Below, piece by piece: positions 52,194 to 60,131 of a stretch of 64,000 bases of DNA. Below the pieces are notes generated by a model. That model was not told where the DNA came from. It saw only the letters and a list, made by a program, of their open reading frames with translations, and made no database searches. How positions within the stretch are numbered: the stretch's first letter is position 1; each line of letters begins with the position of its first letter. This stretch comes from Isoptericola sp044389085 (lineage in GTDB: Bacteria; Actinomycetota; Actinomycetes; Actinomycetales; Cellulomonadaceae). A program made the translations under genes and the position numbers. The stretch lies in assembly GCF_044389085.1 (NCBI RefSeq), contig NZ_JBIRXP010000002.1, forward strand, positions 496,001-560,000, read 5' to 3'.

Positions 52194-53623
52194 GGCCGCC
52201 CCGCCAGCAGCACCGGCTCCGGCCCGGGCTCCGGTTCAGGTGCAGGTTCCGGCGCCGCCGAGCGGGCCGACCCGCCGACGGGAGGCGGCGCCGAGGCCCT
52301 CGCGAACCCCTCGGCACCCAGGCAGACGCCCACCAGCAGGAACGGCAGGGACACGATGATGGAGACCCAGAACTGGTCGAACTGGCTCGCCACGAGGCGG
52401 GACGCGAGCAGCGCGACGGCGAGGGTGCCGAACCGCCGGTCCATCCGCCAGGCGACGACCAGCGTGCCCAGCATGAGGACCGCGAACCCGGCGAGGCCGA
52501 CGATGCCGACCGAGGACAGCACCTCGGCCACGGCGTTGGGGGGCTGGAACCCCAGCTCGGGCCCCACGGTCCACCAGCGCAGGCCGGCACCGAACCACAG
52601 GTGCTCGCGCCAGACGTCGAAGCCGCCCTCGATGCCCACGGCGCGGAACGCCGTGGAGTTGAACGGGTCGTCGCCGGAGAGGTCGTCCTGCACCCGGCTC
52701 GCGACGAAGATCGCGGCGGGGGCCATGGTGAGCAGCATGAGGATCGGCGTGCGGCGGCGCCCGCGGCCGGCGCGCAGCGCGAGCACGATGAGGCCGACAC
52801 CCAGGCCGACGATCGCCTGGCGCGACTGGACGGCCATGAGGGCGAGCACCAGCAGGTAGAAGGCCGGCACGCGGAACCACGCCGGCCAGCGCAGCCACGG
52901 CTGCCGCACGAAGGCGAGCAGGGCGACCGACGCGAAGATCGGGCCCGCGAGGTTCTTGTGCAGCTCGAACGGCCAGCTCGGGTAGACCGGCGACACGTTG
53001 CCCTGCGCGAGCTGCACGGCGGCGGTCGCGCAGGCGTCGAGCGCGATGGCGAGCACGAGGACGGCCAGGAGCGTCAGCCCGAGGGTCGCGTGCCCGGACC
53101 GGCCCACCGCCCAGCCCACGACCAGGGCGCCGCCCACCAGCAGCCACGCGTGGAACCACTCGACCGAGTTCTGGGCGAAGGGGGTGGCGACGACGGCGAA
53201 GAGCGTCGCGAGCTGGTACACCGCCGACAGCCAGAGCATGGACCGCAGCGCGGGCGTGAACGGGCGCGGGGAGAAGAGGACGGCGACCCAGAACGCCCCG
53301 AACAGGGTCACGTCGCCCAGCGACATGTTGAGGGCGTCCCCGCCGACCCGCTCGGCCACCACGAACGTGGGCATCGCGACCACAGGGACCAGCGACGGGT
53401 CGTAGACCATCACCGCCGCCAGCACGGCGACGGCGGTCACGGCGACCCCGAGCGTGAGGTCGTGGGCGAGCACGTAGGTCGCCGCGAGGACGACGACGCC
53501 CAGCACCGCCGCCCAGGTCGCGGCGCGCGTGGTGGCCCGCACGCCGGACGCGAGGCCCGACGGCACGCCCGGCCGCGGGCCGGACCGGCGGCCGGTCCGC
53601 AGGTGCGCGCCGCGGGCGCTCAC
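52190..53623 (-). CDS. O-antigen ligase/polymerase-like membrane protein (Wzy/WaaL)
   Basis: 477 residues, about 11-12 predicted membrane helices. A larger periplasmic loop near 295-370 includes HLWFGAGLRWW, a variant of the H-x-x-x-G-x-G motif of the O-antigen ligase superfamily. Likely polymerises EPS repeat units or ligates them to an acceptor. GTG 53623 overlaps the stop of the upstream gene. The C-terminal tail is Pro/Glu-rich. Confidence 0.82.
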   Translation of the reverse strand: MSARGAHLRTGRRSGPRPGVPSGLASGVRATTRAATWAAVLGVVVLAATYVLAHDLTLGVAVTAVAVLAAVMVYDPSLVPVVAMPTFVVAERVGGDALNMSLGDVTLFGAFWVAVLFSPRPFTPALRSMLWLSAVYQLATLFAVVATPFAQNSVEWFHAWLLVGGALVVGWAVGRSGHATLGLTLLAVLVLAIALDACATAAVQLAQGNVSPVYPSWPFELHKNLAGPIFASVALLAFVRQPWLRWPAWFRVPAFYLLVLALMAVQSRQAIVGLGVGLIVLALRAGRGRRRTPILMLLTMAPAAIFVASRVQDDLSGDDPFNSTAFRAVGIEGGFDVWREHLWFGAGLRWWTVGPELGFQPPNAVAEVLSSVGIVGLAGFAVLMLGTLVVAWRMDRRFGTLAVALLASRLVASQFDQFWVSIIVSLPFLLVGVCLGAEGFARASAPPPVGGSARSAAPEPAPEPEPGPEPVLLAGRP

Positions 53624-55677
53624 GACGGCACCGCCTCGCGGTCCTCCAGGGCGGCCGGCCCGCCGAGGTACGCGCGCAGCCGGCGCTGCGCGTCCACCCG
53701 GCGGGGGCCGCGGAGGGCGGCGGAACGGAGCGCGGCGCCCGCGACGAGCCCCGCGCGGGCGGCGGTCCAGCCGGCCGCGCCGTAGTGCTTGCGCAGGTAG
53801 CGCTCCTGCGAGGCATGGAAGTGCAGCTCGCGGACCCGGTGGTCGCCGCCCGTGCCGGCGCCCTCGTGCACGACCTCGGTGGTGGGCACGAGGGCGTGCC
53901 GCCACCCCTGCCGGTCGGCGCGGTACGCCCAGTCGGTCTCCTCCGCGTAGAGGAAGAAGCGCTCGTCGAGCCCGCCGACGCCGTCCAGCGCGGCCGCCCG
54001 GATCAGCAGGGCCGAGCCGATGACGAAGGTGCGCTCGCGCGGCAGCCGGAGCCGGCCGAGGCCGGCGGCCTCCAGCCACGCCCGCGCGGGGGACGGGAAC
54101 GGCCAGACGACGCGCCCCGGGCGGCCCGCGCCGTCGACCTGGGCCGGGCCGACGCTCGCCAGCCCGGGGTCCGCGTGCAGGGCGTCGTGCAGGGCGGTGA
54201 CGGTGTCGGTCCCGACGACGGCGTCGGGGTTGAGGAGGAACACGTCCGCCTCGGGGTCCTGCCGGTGCGCGAGCGCGACGTTGACGGCCGCCGCGAACCC
54301 GAGGTTCCGCCCGGGGTCGTGGTAGGCGGCGCCGAAGACCTGGGCGAGCGCCCGGTGGCGCGGGTCGGACGAGTTGTCGACCACGGTGATCGGGAAGGTG
54401 CCGGCCAGGGGCTCGAGGGCGGAGCGCAGCAGGTCGGGGTCGCCGTAGGCGACGACGACCACCTCGACCCGGGGGACCGGCCGCGAGCCGGGCCCGCGGC
54501 CGGTGGCGCCGTCCTGCGCCGTGCCCCGGACCGCGTCGTAGACCGCGCGGTACCGGCCGGCGACCTCGGGCCACGAGCACTCCCGCGCGCGCTCGAGCCC
54601 CGCCAGGCGCAGGGCCGGCGCCGTCCGCGGGTGCGTCGCCTCCCGGATGCCCTCCAGGAGGGCCGCCGGGTCCTCCGGCGCGACGAGGACGCCCGCGCCG
54701 TCGACGAGGTCCGGCACCGAGCCCACCCGGGTCGCCACGACCGGCGTGCCGCACGCCATCGCCTCGACGACCACGCGGCCGAACTGCTCGGCGAGCCCCG
54801 GGGTGTCTCGGGACGGCACGACGAGCACGTCCAGCCCGCGGTAGAAGGCGGGGAGGTCGCCGGTATCGAGCGGGCCGAGGAAGTCGACGCGGTCGCCCAG
54901 GGGGGCGGCGGCCTGCCGCAGCCGGGCCTCCTCCGGGCCGGCGCCCGCCACCACGAGGTCCAGCGACCCGTCCCGGGCGACGGCCGCGAGCAGCACGTCC
55001 ACCCCCTTCTGGGCGGTGAGGCGGCCGGCGTACCCCACGCGCACCCGTCCCGGCGCGCGCAGCCCGGCACGGTGCTCGCCGTGCCCGCCGTGCCCGCCGT
55101 GCCCAGGGTCGTCGGCGGGCGAGAACACGGTCGTGTCGAGCCCGAGCGGGATGCGCTCCACGAGCCCCCGGGCACCCTTGTAGCGCACGACCCGCGCGGC
55201 GTCGTGGTTGCAGGTGACGACGGCGGCCGCGCCCCGCAGCGCCGCGGTCTCGAGGGCCCGGAAGGGCCACGGGTACCGCTTGAGGAGGTTCTGCGCGGAG
55301 TAGAGCAGGTACGGCGCCGGGCGTCCGGGCCGGTGTCCCCGCAGCCGGTCGGCGGCCCTCCGCGCGGCGCGGACCGCCAGGACCTCCGCGGTCGCGAGCG
55401 CGACCGGCTCCTCGTGGATGTCGAGCACGTCCCACCGCTCGCCGAGGGCCCGCCACAGGACGCGCGGGTCGTAGAGGAACAGGGCAGGGTGCCGGCCCAC
55501 GGTGCGCGCGGTCTCGAGGTCCTCGCCGGGCAGGGGAGCGGGCCGCACGTCGCGGCCCCCCTCGTCCCAGACGGCGGCGGTGAGGACGCGCACGTGGTCG
55601 CCACGACGGCGCAGCTCGGCCTCGCGGCCGCGCCAGGCGTCGACCACCGCGCTGTGGGAGATGCGCAGGACCCTCAT
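53620..55677 (-). CDS. Bifunctional glycosyltransferase: GT4 fused to GT2
   Basis: 685 residues. Residues about 1-385 form a GT4 (GRLTAQKGVDVLLAAV, LAEQFGRVVVEAMACGTPVVA); about 400-680 form a GT2 rhamnosyltransferase-like domain (VEVVVVAYGDPDLL, VDNSSDPRH, LNPDAVVG, FLYAEETDWAYR). One polypeptide may add two consecutive sugars. A short HGG repeat sits near 240-250. ATG 55677; first gene of the minus-strand operon, divergent from the epimerase operon across promoter B. Confidence 0.9.
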   Translation of the reverse strand: MRVLRISHSAVVDAWRGREAELRRRGDHVRVLTAAVWDEGGRDVRPAPLPGEDLETARTVGRHPALFLYDPRVLWRALGERWDVLDIHEEPVALATAEVLAVRAARRAADRLRGHRPGRPAPYLLYSAQNLLKRYPWPFRALETAALRGAAAVVTCNHDAARVVRYKGARGLVERIPLGLDTTVFSPADDPGHGGHGGHGEHRAGLRAPGRVRVGYAGRLTAQKGVDVLLAAVARDGSLDLVVAGAGPEEARLRQAAAPLGDRVDFLGPLDTGDLPAFYRGLDVLVVPSRDTPGLAEQFGRVVVEAMACGTPVVATRVGSVPDLVDGAGVLVAPEDPAALLEGIREATHPRTAPALRLAGLERARECSWPEVAGRYRAVYDAVRGTAQDGATGRGPGSRPVPRVEVVVVAYGDPDLLRSALEPLAGTFPITVVDNSSDPRHRALAQVFGAAYHDPGRNLGFAAAVNVALAHRQDPEADVFLLNPDAVVGTDTVTALHDALHADPGLASVGPAQVDGAGRPGRVVWPFPSPARAWLEAAGLGRLRLPRERTFVIGSALLIRAAALDGVGGLDERFFLYAEETDWAYRADRQGWRHALVPTTEVVHEGAGTGGDHRVRELHFHASQERYLRKHYGAAGWTAARAGLVAGAALRSAALRGPRRVDAQRRLRAYLGGPAALEDREAVPS

Positions 55678-55730
55678 GGCTCCCGATCCTCGCCGCCGGG
55701 GTGCGGCCGGGGAACGTCGCGGGCGGGGAA

Positions 55731-55797
55731 TCACCCGGGTGACGGGCCTTTTCACCCCGGGCAGCCCTGACGGTGAGCGGGGGCCGCTGGTTAGCGT
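55731..55797. promoter_or_regulatory. EPS promoter B with shared motif (divergent)
   Basis: CGGGCCTTTTCACCCCGG (55743-55760; complement CCGGGGTGAAAAGGCCCG) is followed after 31 bases by TAGCGT (55792-55797), a -10 candidate for the plus-strand operon. TCACCCGGGTG at 55731-55741 repeats the sequence at 45781. The region sits between divergent operons. Confidence 0.5.
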
Positions 55798-55870
55798 CGA
55801 GTCGGCTGAGAAGCCACCGGCCCGGGCTCCCCAGCCCGCGGTCCGGCCGGACGACGACGGGGGACGGACC

Positions 55871-56905
55871 ATGCGAGTGCTCGTCGATGGCGACCGTGGC
55901 TACGTGGGCGCGGTGCTCGTGCCGTTCCTGCAGGCGGCAGGTCACGAGGTGGTGGGGCTGGACGCCGGCTGGTACGACGGGTGCGACTTCGGGCCGCCCG
56001 TGACGGGGTACGAGCAGCGCACCGGCGACGTCCGGGACGCCCGGCCCGAGGACCTCGTCGGGTTCGACGCCGTGGTGCACCTCGCGGCCATCTCCAACGA
56101 CCCGCTGGGCCACCTCAACCCGCAGGCCACGTTCTCCGTCAACACGGACGGCGCCGTGCGCATGGCCCGCGCGGCCAAGGCGGCGGGCGTGACCCGGTTC
56201 CTGTTCTCGTCGTCGTGCTCGCTCTACGGCGCGGCGGGCGACGCACCGGTGGACGAGGGCGCCGAGTTCCACCCCGTCACCCCCTACGGGGAGTCGAAGA
56301 TCCAGGCGGAGCGCGGGCTCTCGGCGCTCGCCGACGACGGCTTCTCGCCCACCTTCCTGCGCAACGCCACCGCGTACGGCTCCTCGCCGCGCCTGCGTGC
56401 CGACATCGTGGTCAACAACCTGACGGGCACCGCGTTCACCCGCGGCGAGGTGCGGCTCGCGTCCGACGGGACGCCGTGGCGGCCGCTCGTGCACGTGGAG
56501 GACATCGCGCGGGCCTTCCTGGCCGCGATGGAGGCGCCCCGCGAGACGGTGCACGACCGGGCCTTCAACGTCGGGCGGGACGAGGACGTGGTTCAGATCC
56601 GCACCGTCGCGGAGCAGGTCAGCGACATCACCGGCGCGCCGGTGACCTTCGCGGCCGGGGCCGGGGCGGACACCCGCAACTACCGGGTCGACTTCACCCG
56701 CATCCGTGCGGAGCTGCCGGGCGCCGCGCCGCGCTGGACGGTGCCCGACGGCATCCGGCAGATCTGGCAGGACGCCCACCGGTTCGGGCTCACGGCCGAC
56801 GACTTCGAGGGCTCCCGCTTCGTGCGCCTGCACCGGGTGAGCGAGCTGGCCGACGCGGGCGCGCTCGACCTCGCGAACCTGCGGACGACGGCGGTGCCGG
56901 CATGA
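55871..56905 (+). CDS. NAD-dependent epimerase/dehydratase (SDR)
   Basis: 344 residues, extended SDR fold: nucleotide loop G-D-R-G-Y-V-G near 7-13, SSSCSLYG, catalytic PYGESK, and C-terminal LVHVEDIARAFLAAME. Acts on a nucleotide sugar (epimerase, dehydratase or reductase not resolved). First gene of a plus-strand sugar-tailoring operon; the stop overlaps the methyltransferase ATG. The frame is open upstream to 55502, across the promoter. Confidence 0.9.
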   Translation: MRVLVDGDRGYVGAVLVPFLQAAGHEVVGLDAGWYDGCDFGPPVTGYEQRTGDVRDARPEDLVGFDAVVHLAAISNDPLGHLNPQATFSVNTDGAVRMARAAKAAGVTRFLFSSSCSLYGAAGDAPVDEGAEFHPVTPYGESKIQAERGLSALADDGFSPTFLRNATAYGSSPRLRADIVVNNLTGTAFTRGEVRLASDGTPWRPLVHVEDIARAFLAAMEAPRETVHDRAFNVGRDEDVVQIRTVAEQVSDITGAPVTFAAGAGADTRNYRVDFTRIRAELPGAAPRWTVPDGIRQIWQDAHRFGLTADDFEGSRFVRLHRVSELADAGALDLANLRTTAVPA

Positions 56906-58218
56906 CCGCCGTGTCGGCGGCGCGGCACGCCGCCACCGCGCCCGAGACGTCCGGCGTGCCCGCGCCGTCGTGCCGGCTGTGCGGCGCACCCCTGACCCGC
57001 ACGTTCGTGGACCTGGGGATGTCGCCGCCGTGCGAGACCTACCCGACCGCGCAGCAGGTCGACGGGCCGGAGGTGTTCTACCCCCTGCACGTGCGCGTCT
57101 GCGAGCAGTGCCTGCTGGTGCAGCTGCCCGCCTACGTGCCGGCCGAGGACATCTTCGACGACTACGCCTACTTCTCGTCCTACTCGGCGTCGTGGGTGGA
57201 GCACGCCCGCCGGTACGTCGACGGTGCGGTGGAGCGGCTGGGCCTCACGCCCGAGCGGTCGTTCGTCGTCGAGGTGGCGAGCAACGACGGCTACCTGCTC
57301 CAGCACGTCGTCGACCGGGGGATCCGCTGCCTCGGCATCGAGCCGTCGGGCAACGTGGCCGCGGCGGCCGTCGAGCGCGGCGTCCCCACGGTGGTCGAGT
57401 TCCTCGGCGAGGAGACGGGGCGGCGGGTGCGCGCCGAGCACGGCCCGGCCGACCTGGTCGTGGCCAACAACGTGTTCGCGCACGTGCCGGACATCGTCGA
57501 CTTCTCCCGGGGGCTGCGTCAGCTCGTCGCCGACGACGGGCGGGTCTCGATCGAGATCCCGCACCTGCTGCGCCTCGTCGAGGGCAACGAGTACGACACG
57601 ATCTACCACGAGCACTACAGCTACCTGTCGCTGCTCACGACGCAGCGGGTGCTCGCCGCGGCCGGGCTCACCGTCGTGGACGTCGACGAGCTGCCCAGCC
57701 ACGGCGGGTCGCTGCGCACGTGGTCCGTGCCCACGCCCGACGGCGCGTCCACCGGCGCCGTGCCCGCGTCGTCCGACGCCGTGGTGCGTGTGCTCGCCGC
57801 CGAGGCGGCGGCCGGCCTGCACACCGTTGCGGGGCACGCCGGCTTCGCCGAGCAGGTCGCCGCCGTGCGCGACGACGTGCTGCGCTTCCTGCTCACCGCG
57901 CGTCGCGAGGGCAAGCGGGTCGTGGCGTACGGGGCGCCGGGCAAGGGGAACACGCTGCTCAACCACTGCGGCGTGCGCCCCGACCTGATCGAGTTCGCCG
58001 TGGACCGCAACCCGTACAAGCACGGGCGGTTCACCCCGGGCATGCACCTCCCGATCCACGCCCCCGAGGCGCTCGACGCCGCCCGGCCGGACTACGTCGT
58101 CGTCATGCCGTGGAACCTGCGCCGGGAGATCTCGGCCCAGCTCGCGCACGTGGCCGGCTGGGGCGGCCGGCTGGTGACGTTCCTGCCGCGCCTCGAGGTC
58201 TTCGAGCCGGGCACGTGA
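56902..58218 (+). CDS. NDP-sugar C-methyltransferase-like protein
   Basis: 438 residues. N-terminal zinc-binding domain (Cys 24, 27, 67, 70), SAM domain with VVEVASNDGYLL near 122-133, catalytic-region YHEHYSYLS near 234, and a C-terminal C-methyltransferase domain with VVAYGAPGKGNTLL. Same architecture as TcaB9/TylC3-type sugar C-3 methyltransferases, so a branched-chain (C-methyl) sugar is predicted. Overlaps both neighbours by four bases. Confidence 0.88.
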   Translation: MTAVSAARHAATAPETSGVPAPSCRLCGAPLTRTFVDLGMSPPCETYPTAQQVDGPEVFYPLHVRVCEQCLLVQLPAYVPAEDIFDDYAYFSSYSASWVEHARRYVDGAVERLGLTPERSFVVEVASNDGYLLQHVVDRGIRCLGIEPSGNVAAAAVERGVPTVVEFLGEETGRRVRAEHGPADLVVANNVFAHVPDIVDFSRGLRQLVADDGRVSIEIPHLLRLVEGNEYDTIYHEHYSYLSLLTTQRVLAAAGLTVVDVDELPSHGGSLRTWSVPTPDGASTGAVPASSDAVVRVLAAEAAAGLHTVAGHAGFAEQVAAVRDDVLRFLLTARREGKRVVAYGAPGKGNTLLNHCGVRPDLIEFAVDRNPYKHGRFTPGMHLPIHAPEALDAARPDYVVVMPWNLRREISAQLAHVAGWGGRLVTFLPRLEVFEPGT

Positions 58219-59414
58219 GCGCCGTCGTGGCCGGGTGGCGGTGCCGGTGGTGCCGCGGGGAGCACGGGGCGGTCGTGCTCGACCTGGGCGCCCAGCCCGC
58301 GGCGGACCTGTTCCCCGAGCCGGAGGCGCCCGTCCCGGACCCCGTGCACCCGCTGCGCATGGTGATGTGCGACCGGTGCCGCCTGGCCCAGCTCGAGGAG
58401 GACCCGACCGGTCCGGAGGAGCCGCGCGGCGTCGAGCCCGCGGCCCTCGTCGCGCAGGCGCGGGAGGGCGTGGCCGACCTCGTGGCGGGCGGGCTGCTGG
58501 AGCCCGGGGCGTGGGTCGGGGAGATGCGCAGCCCGCACGGGGGGTCGTGGCTGGAGCGGGTGCAGGAGCTCGTGCCGGACGCCGTGCTGCTGGACGGGCG
58601 CGGCACGGTGCCCGGGCTGGCGGCCGACCTCGTCGTCGACTCGCTCGGGATCATGCACGAGGCCGACCAGCGTGCGGCCTGGGACCTGCGGCTCGACTCC
58701 CTCGCGCCCGACGGGGTCCTGGCGCTGCACGTGCACCCGCTGTCCGTGATCGTGCGCGACGGCACGTGGAACGCGCTGCGGCACGGGCACTTCGCCTACT
58801 ACTCGCTCACGGTGCTCGTGGAGATGGCGCGCAGCACCGGGCTCGTCCCGGTCGGGCTGTGGCGCTACCCGCTCTACGGCGGCACGCGGCTGCTGGCGCT
58901 GGCGCGGGAGGGCTCGCGGCCCGCCCTGGAGCGCGCGCCGACGGCGCGCGCCCTCGTCGCCGCCGAGCTCGCGGCCGAGGCCGCGGCGGGCGCGACGGAG
59001 CCGCGGGCGGTGTCGGCGCTCCAGGGCCAGGTGGCCCGGTCGGCGGCGGCCCTGCGCGCCTGGCTCGACGCGAGCACGGGGAAGGTCGTGGCCTACGGCG
59101 CGGCGTCCCGGGCGGTCGCGCTGTTCGCGCTCGCCGGCGTCACCGCGGACGACGTCCTCGCCGTCGTGGACGCGTCCCCCGCCAAGCGGGGCCGGGCCAT
59201 GCCCGGCGGGCCCGGGCCGCGGGTGCCCGTGCTCGGCCCGGACATCCTGGCCGAGGTGCGCCCCGACAAGGTGCTGCTGCTGGTGCCCGACCTGCTCGAC
59301 GAGGTGCGGCGGGCCCACCCGGAGGTCGAGGCGCTCGGCGGCCGCTGGGTGGTCGCCGAGCCCGAGCCCGTCGAGGTGGAGCCGCTCAGCCGCGACCGCG
59401 GCCGGCGCTGGTGA
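58215..59414 (+). CDS. C-methyltransferase paralogue with degenerate SAM site
   Basis: 399 residues, same three-part architecture as its upstream neighbour: Cys 10/13/52/55 zinc motif, central domain, C-terminal VVAYGAASRAVALFALAG. The SAM motif is lost: the position of EVASNDGYLL reads EMRSPHGGSW (about 103-112), and the H-E-H segment is reduced to RHGHFAYYS. It may be a non-catalytic partner of the intact enzyme or bind another ligand. GTG overlaps the previous stop. Its last 29 bases overlap the opposing rmlC-like gene. Confidence 0.75.
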   Translation: MSAVVAGWRCRWCRGEHGAVVLDLGAQPAADLFPEPEAPVPDPVHPLRMVMCDRCRLAQLEEDPTGPEEPRGVEPAALVAQAREGVADLVAGGLLEPGAWVGEMRSPHGGSWLERVQELVPDAVLLDGRGTVPGLAADLVVDSLGIMHEADQRAAWDLRLDSLAPDGVLALHVHPLSVIVRDGTWNALRHGHFAYYSLTVLVEMARSTGLVPVGLWRYPLYGGTRLLALAREGSRPALERAPTARALVAAELAAEAAAGATEPRAVSALQGQVARSAAALRAWLDASTGKVVAYGAASRAVALFALAGVTADDVLAVVDASPAKRGRAMPGGPGPRVPVLGPDILAEVRPDKVLLLVPDLLDEVRRAHPEVEALGGRWVVAEPEPVEVEPLSRDRGRRW

Positions 59415-59952
59415 GCGCCGCGACGAGCGCCGCCCACGAGCCGGCGGCGGCGTCGCGGTCGCTGACGAGCGACACGGGCAGCGGCCAGTCCACCCCCAGG
59501 TCGGGGTCGAGGTGGTGCACGGCGACGTCCTCCGCCGGGTCGTGCTCGGCGTCGATGCGGTAGCAGACGTCGGCCGTCTCCGTGAGCGTCTGGTGGCCGT
59601 GCAGGCAGCCGCGCGGCACGTGCAGGACGTGGAAGTCGACGTCGTCGAGCCGGAACGCCTCCCACCGCCCGAACGTGGGCGAGCCGGGCCGGGCGTCGAC
59701 GACGACGTCGTGCACCGCGCCGTGAGCGACGCGGACCAGCTTGGCCTCCCCGCCGCCGACGCGGCCGTGCAGCCCACGGACCACGCCGCGGCGCGAGCGC
59801 GACTGGCTGTCCTGCACGAACGCCGCCGGGTCGAGGCCGGCGCGCGCGGCCGACGCCGTGTCGAACGTGCGCGTGAACAGCCCGCGCTCGTCGCGGTGCG
59901 GGGTGGGGGCGAGGATCAGCACCCCGTCGAGGGTGGTGGGCAGCACCTGCAT
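59386..59952 (-). CDS. dTDP-4-dehydrorhamnose 3,5-epimerase-like protein (RmlC family)
   Basis: 188 residues, cupin fold. DERGLFTRTF, catalytic His62 in RGLHGR, VHDVVVDARPGSPTFG, and the conserved Tyr131 in VCYRID are present, so the active site looks intact. It epimerises a 4-keto-6-deoxy nucleotide sugar at C3 and/or C5. ATG 59952; alternative upstream frame to 60120 crosses promoter C. Tail-to-tail 29-bp overlap with the methyltransferase paralogue. Confidence 0.88.
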   Translation of the reverse strand: MQVLPTTLDGVLILAPTPHRDERGLFTRTFDTASAARAGLDPAAFVQDSQSRSRRGVVRGLHGRVGGGEAKLVRVAHGAVHDVVVDARPGSPTFGRWEAFRLDDVDFHVLHVPRGCLHGHQTLTETADVCYRIDAEHDPAEDVAVHHLDPDLGVDWPLPVSLVSDRDAAAGSWAALVAALTSAGRGRG

Positions 59953-60006
59953 GTCCTCACGGTACGGAGCGGGCGCCGGGGCGGTCGGGTGAAGTCGGCG
60001 CGGGCC

Positions 60007-60059
60007 CCGGATGAAAAGGCCCGCGAGCCCTTCAACGGCGCCGCGCCGCGCCGCAGACT
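60007..60059 (+). promoter_or_regulatory. EPS promoter C with shared motif
   Basis: CCGGATGAAAAGGCCCG (60007-60023) is followed after 30 bases by CAGACT (60054-60059), a -10 candidate for the aminotransferase operon. TGAAAAGGCCCG is identical to the complement of promoter B. Divergent from the rmlC-like gene. Confidence 0.5.
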
Positions 60060-60131
60060 GGCGGCGGGACCGGCCCCCTGCCGGCCCCACCAGGCTCCAC
60101 GACCGACCTCCAGACCGCACGCGGGGGCACG

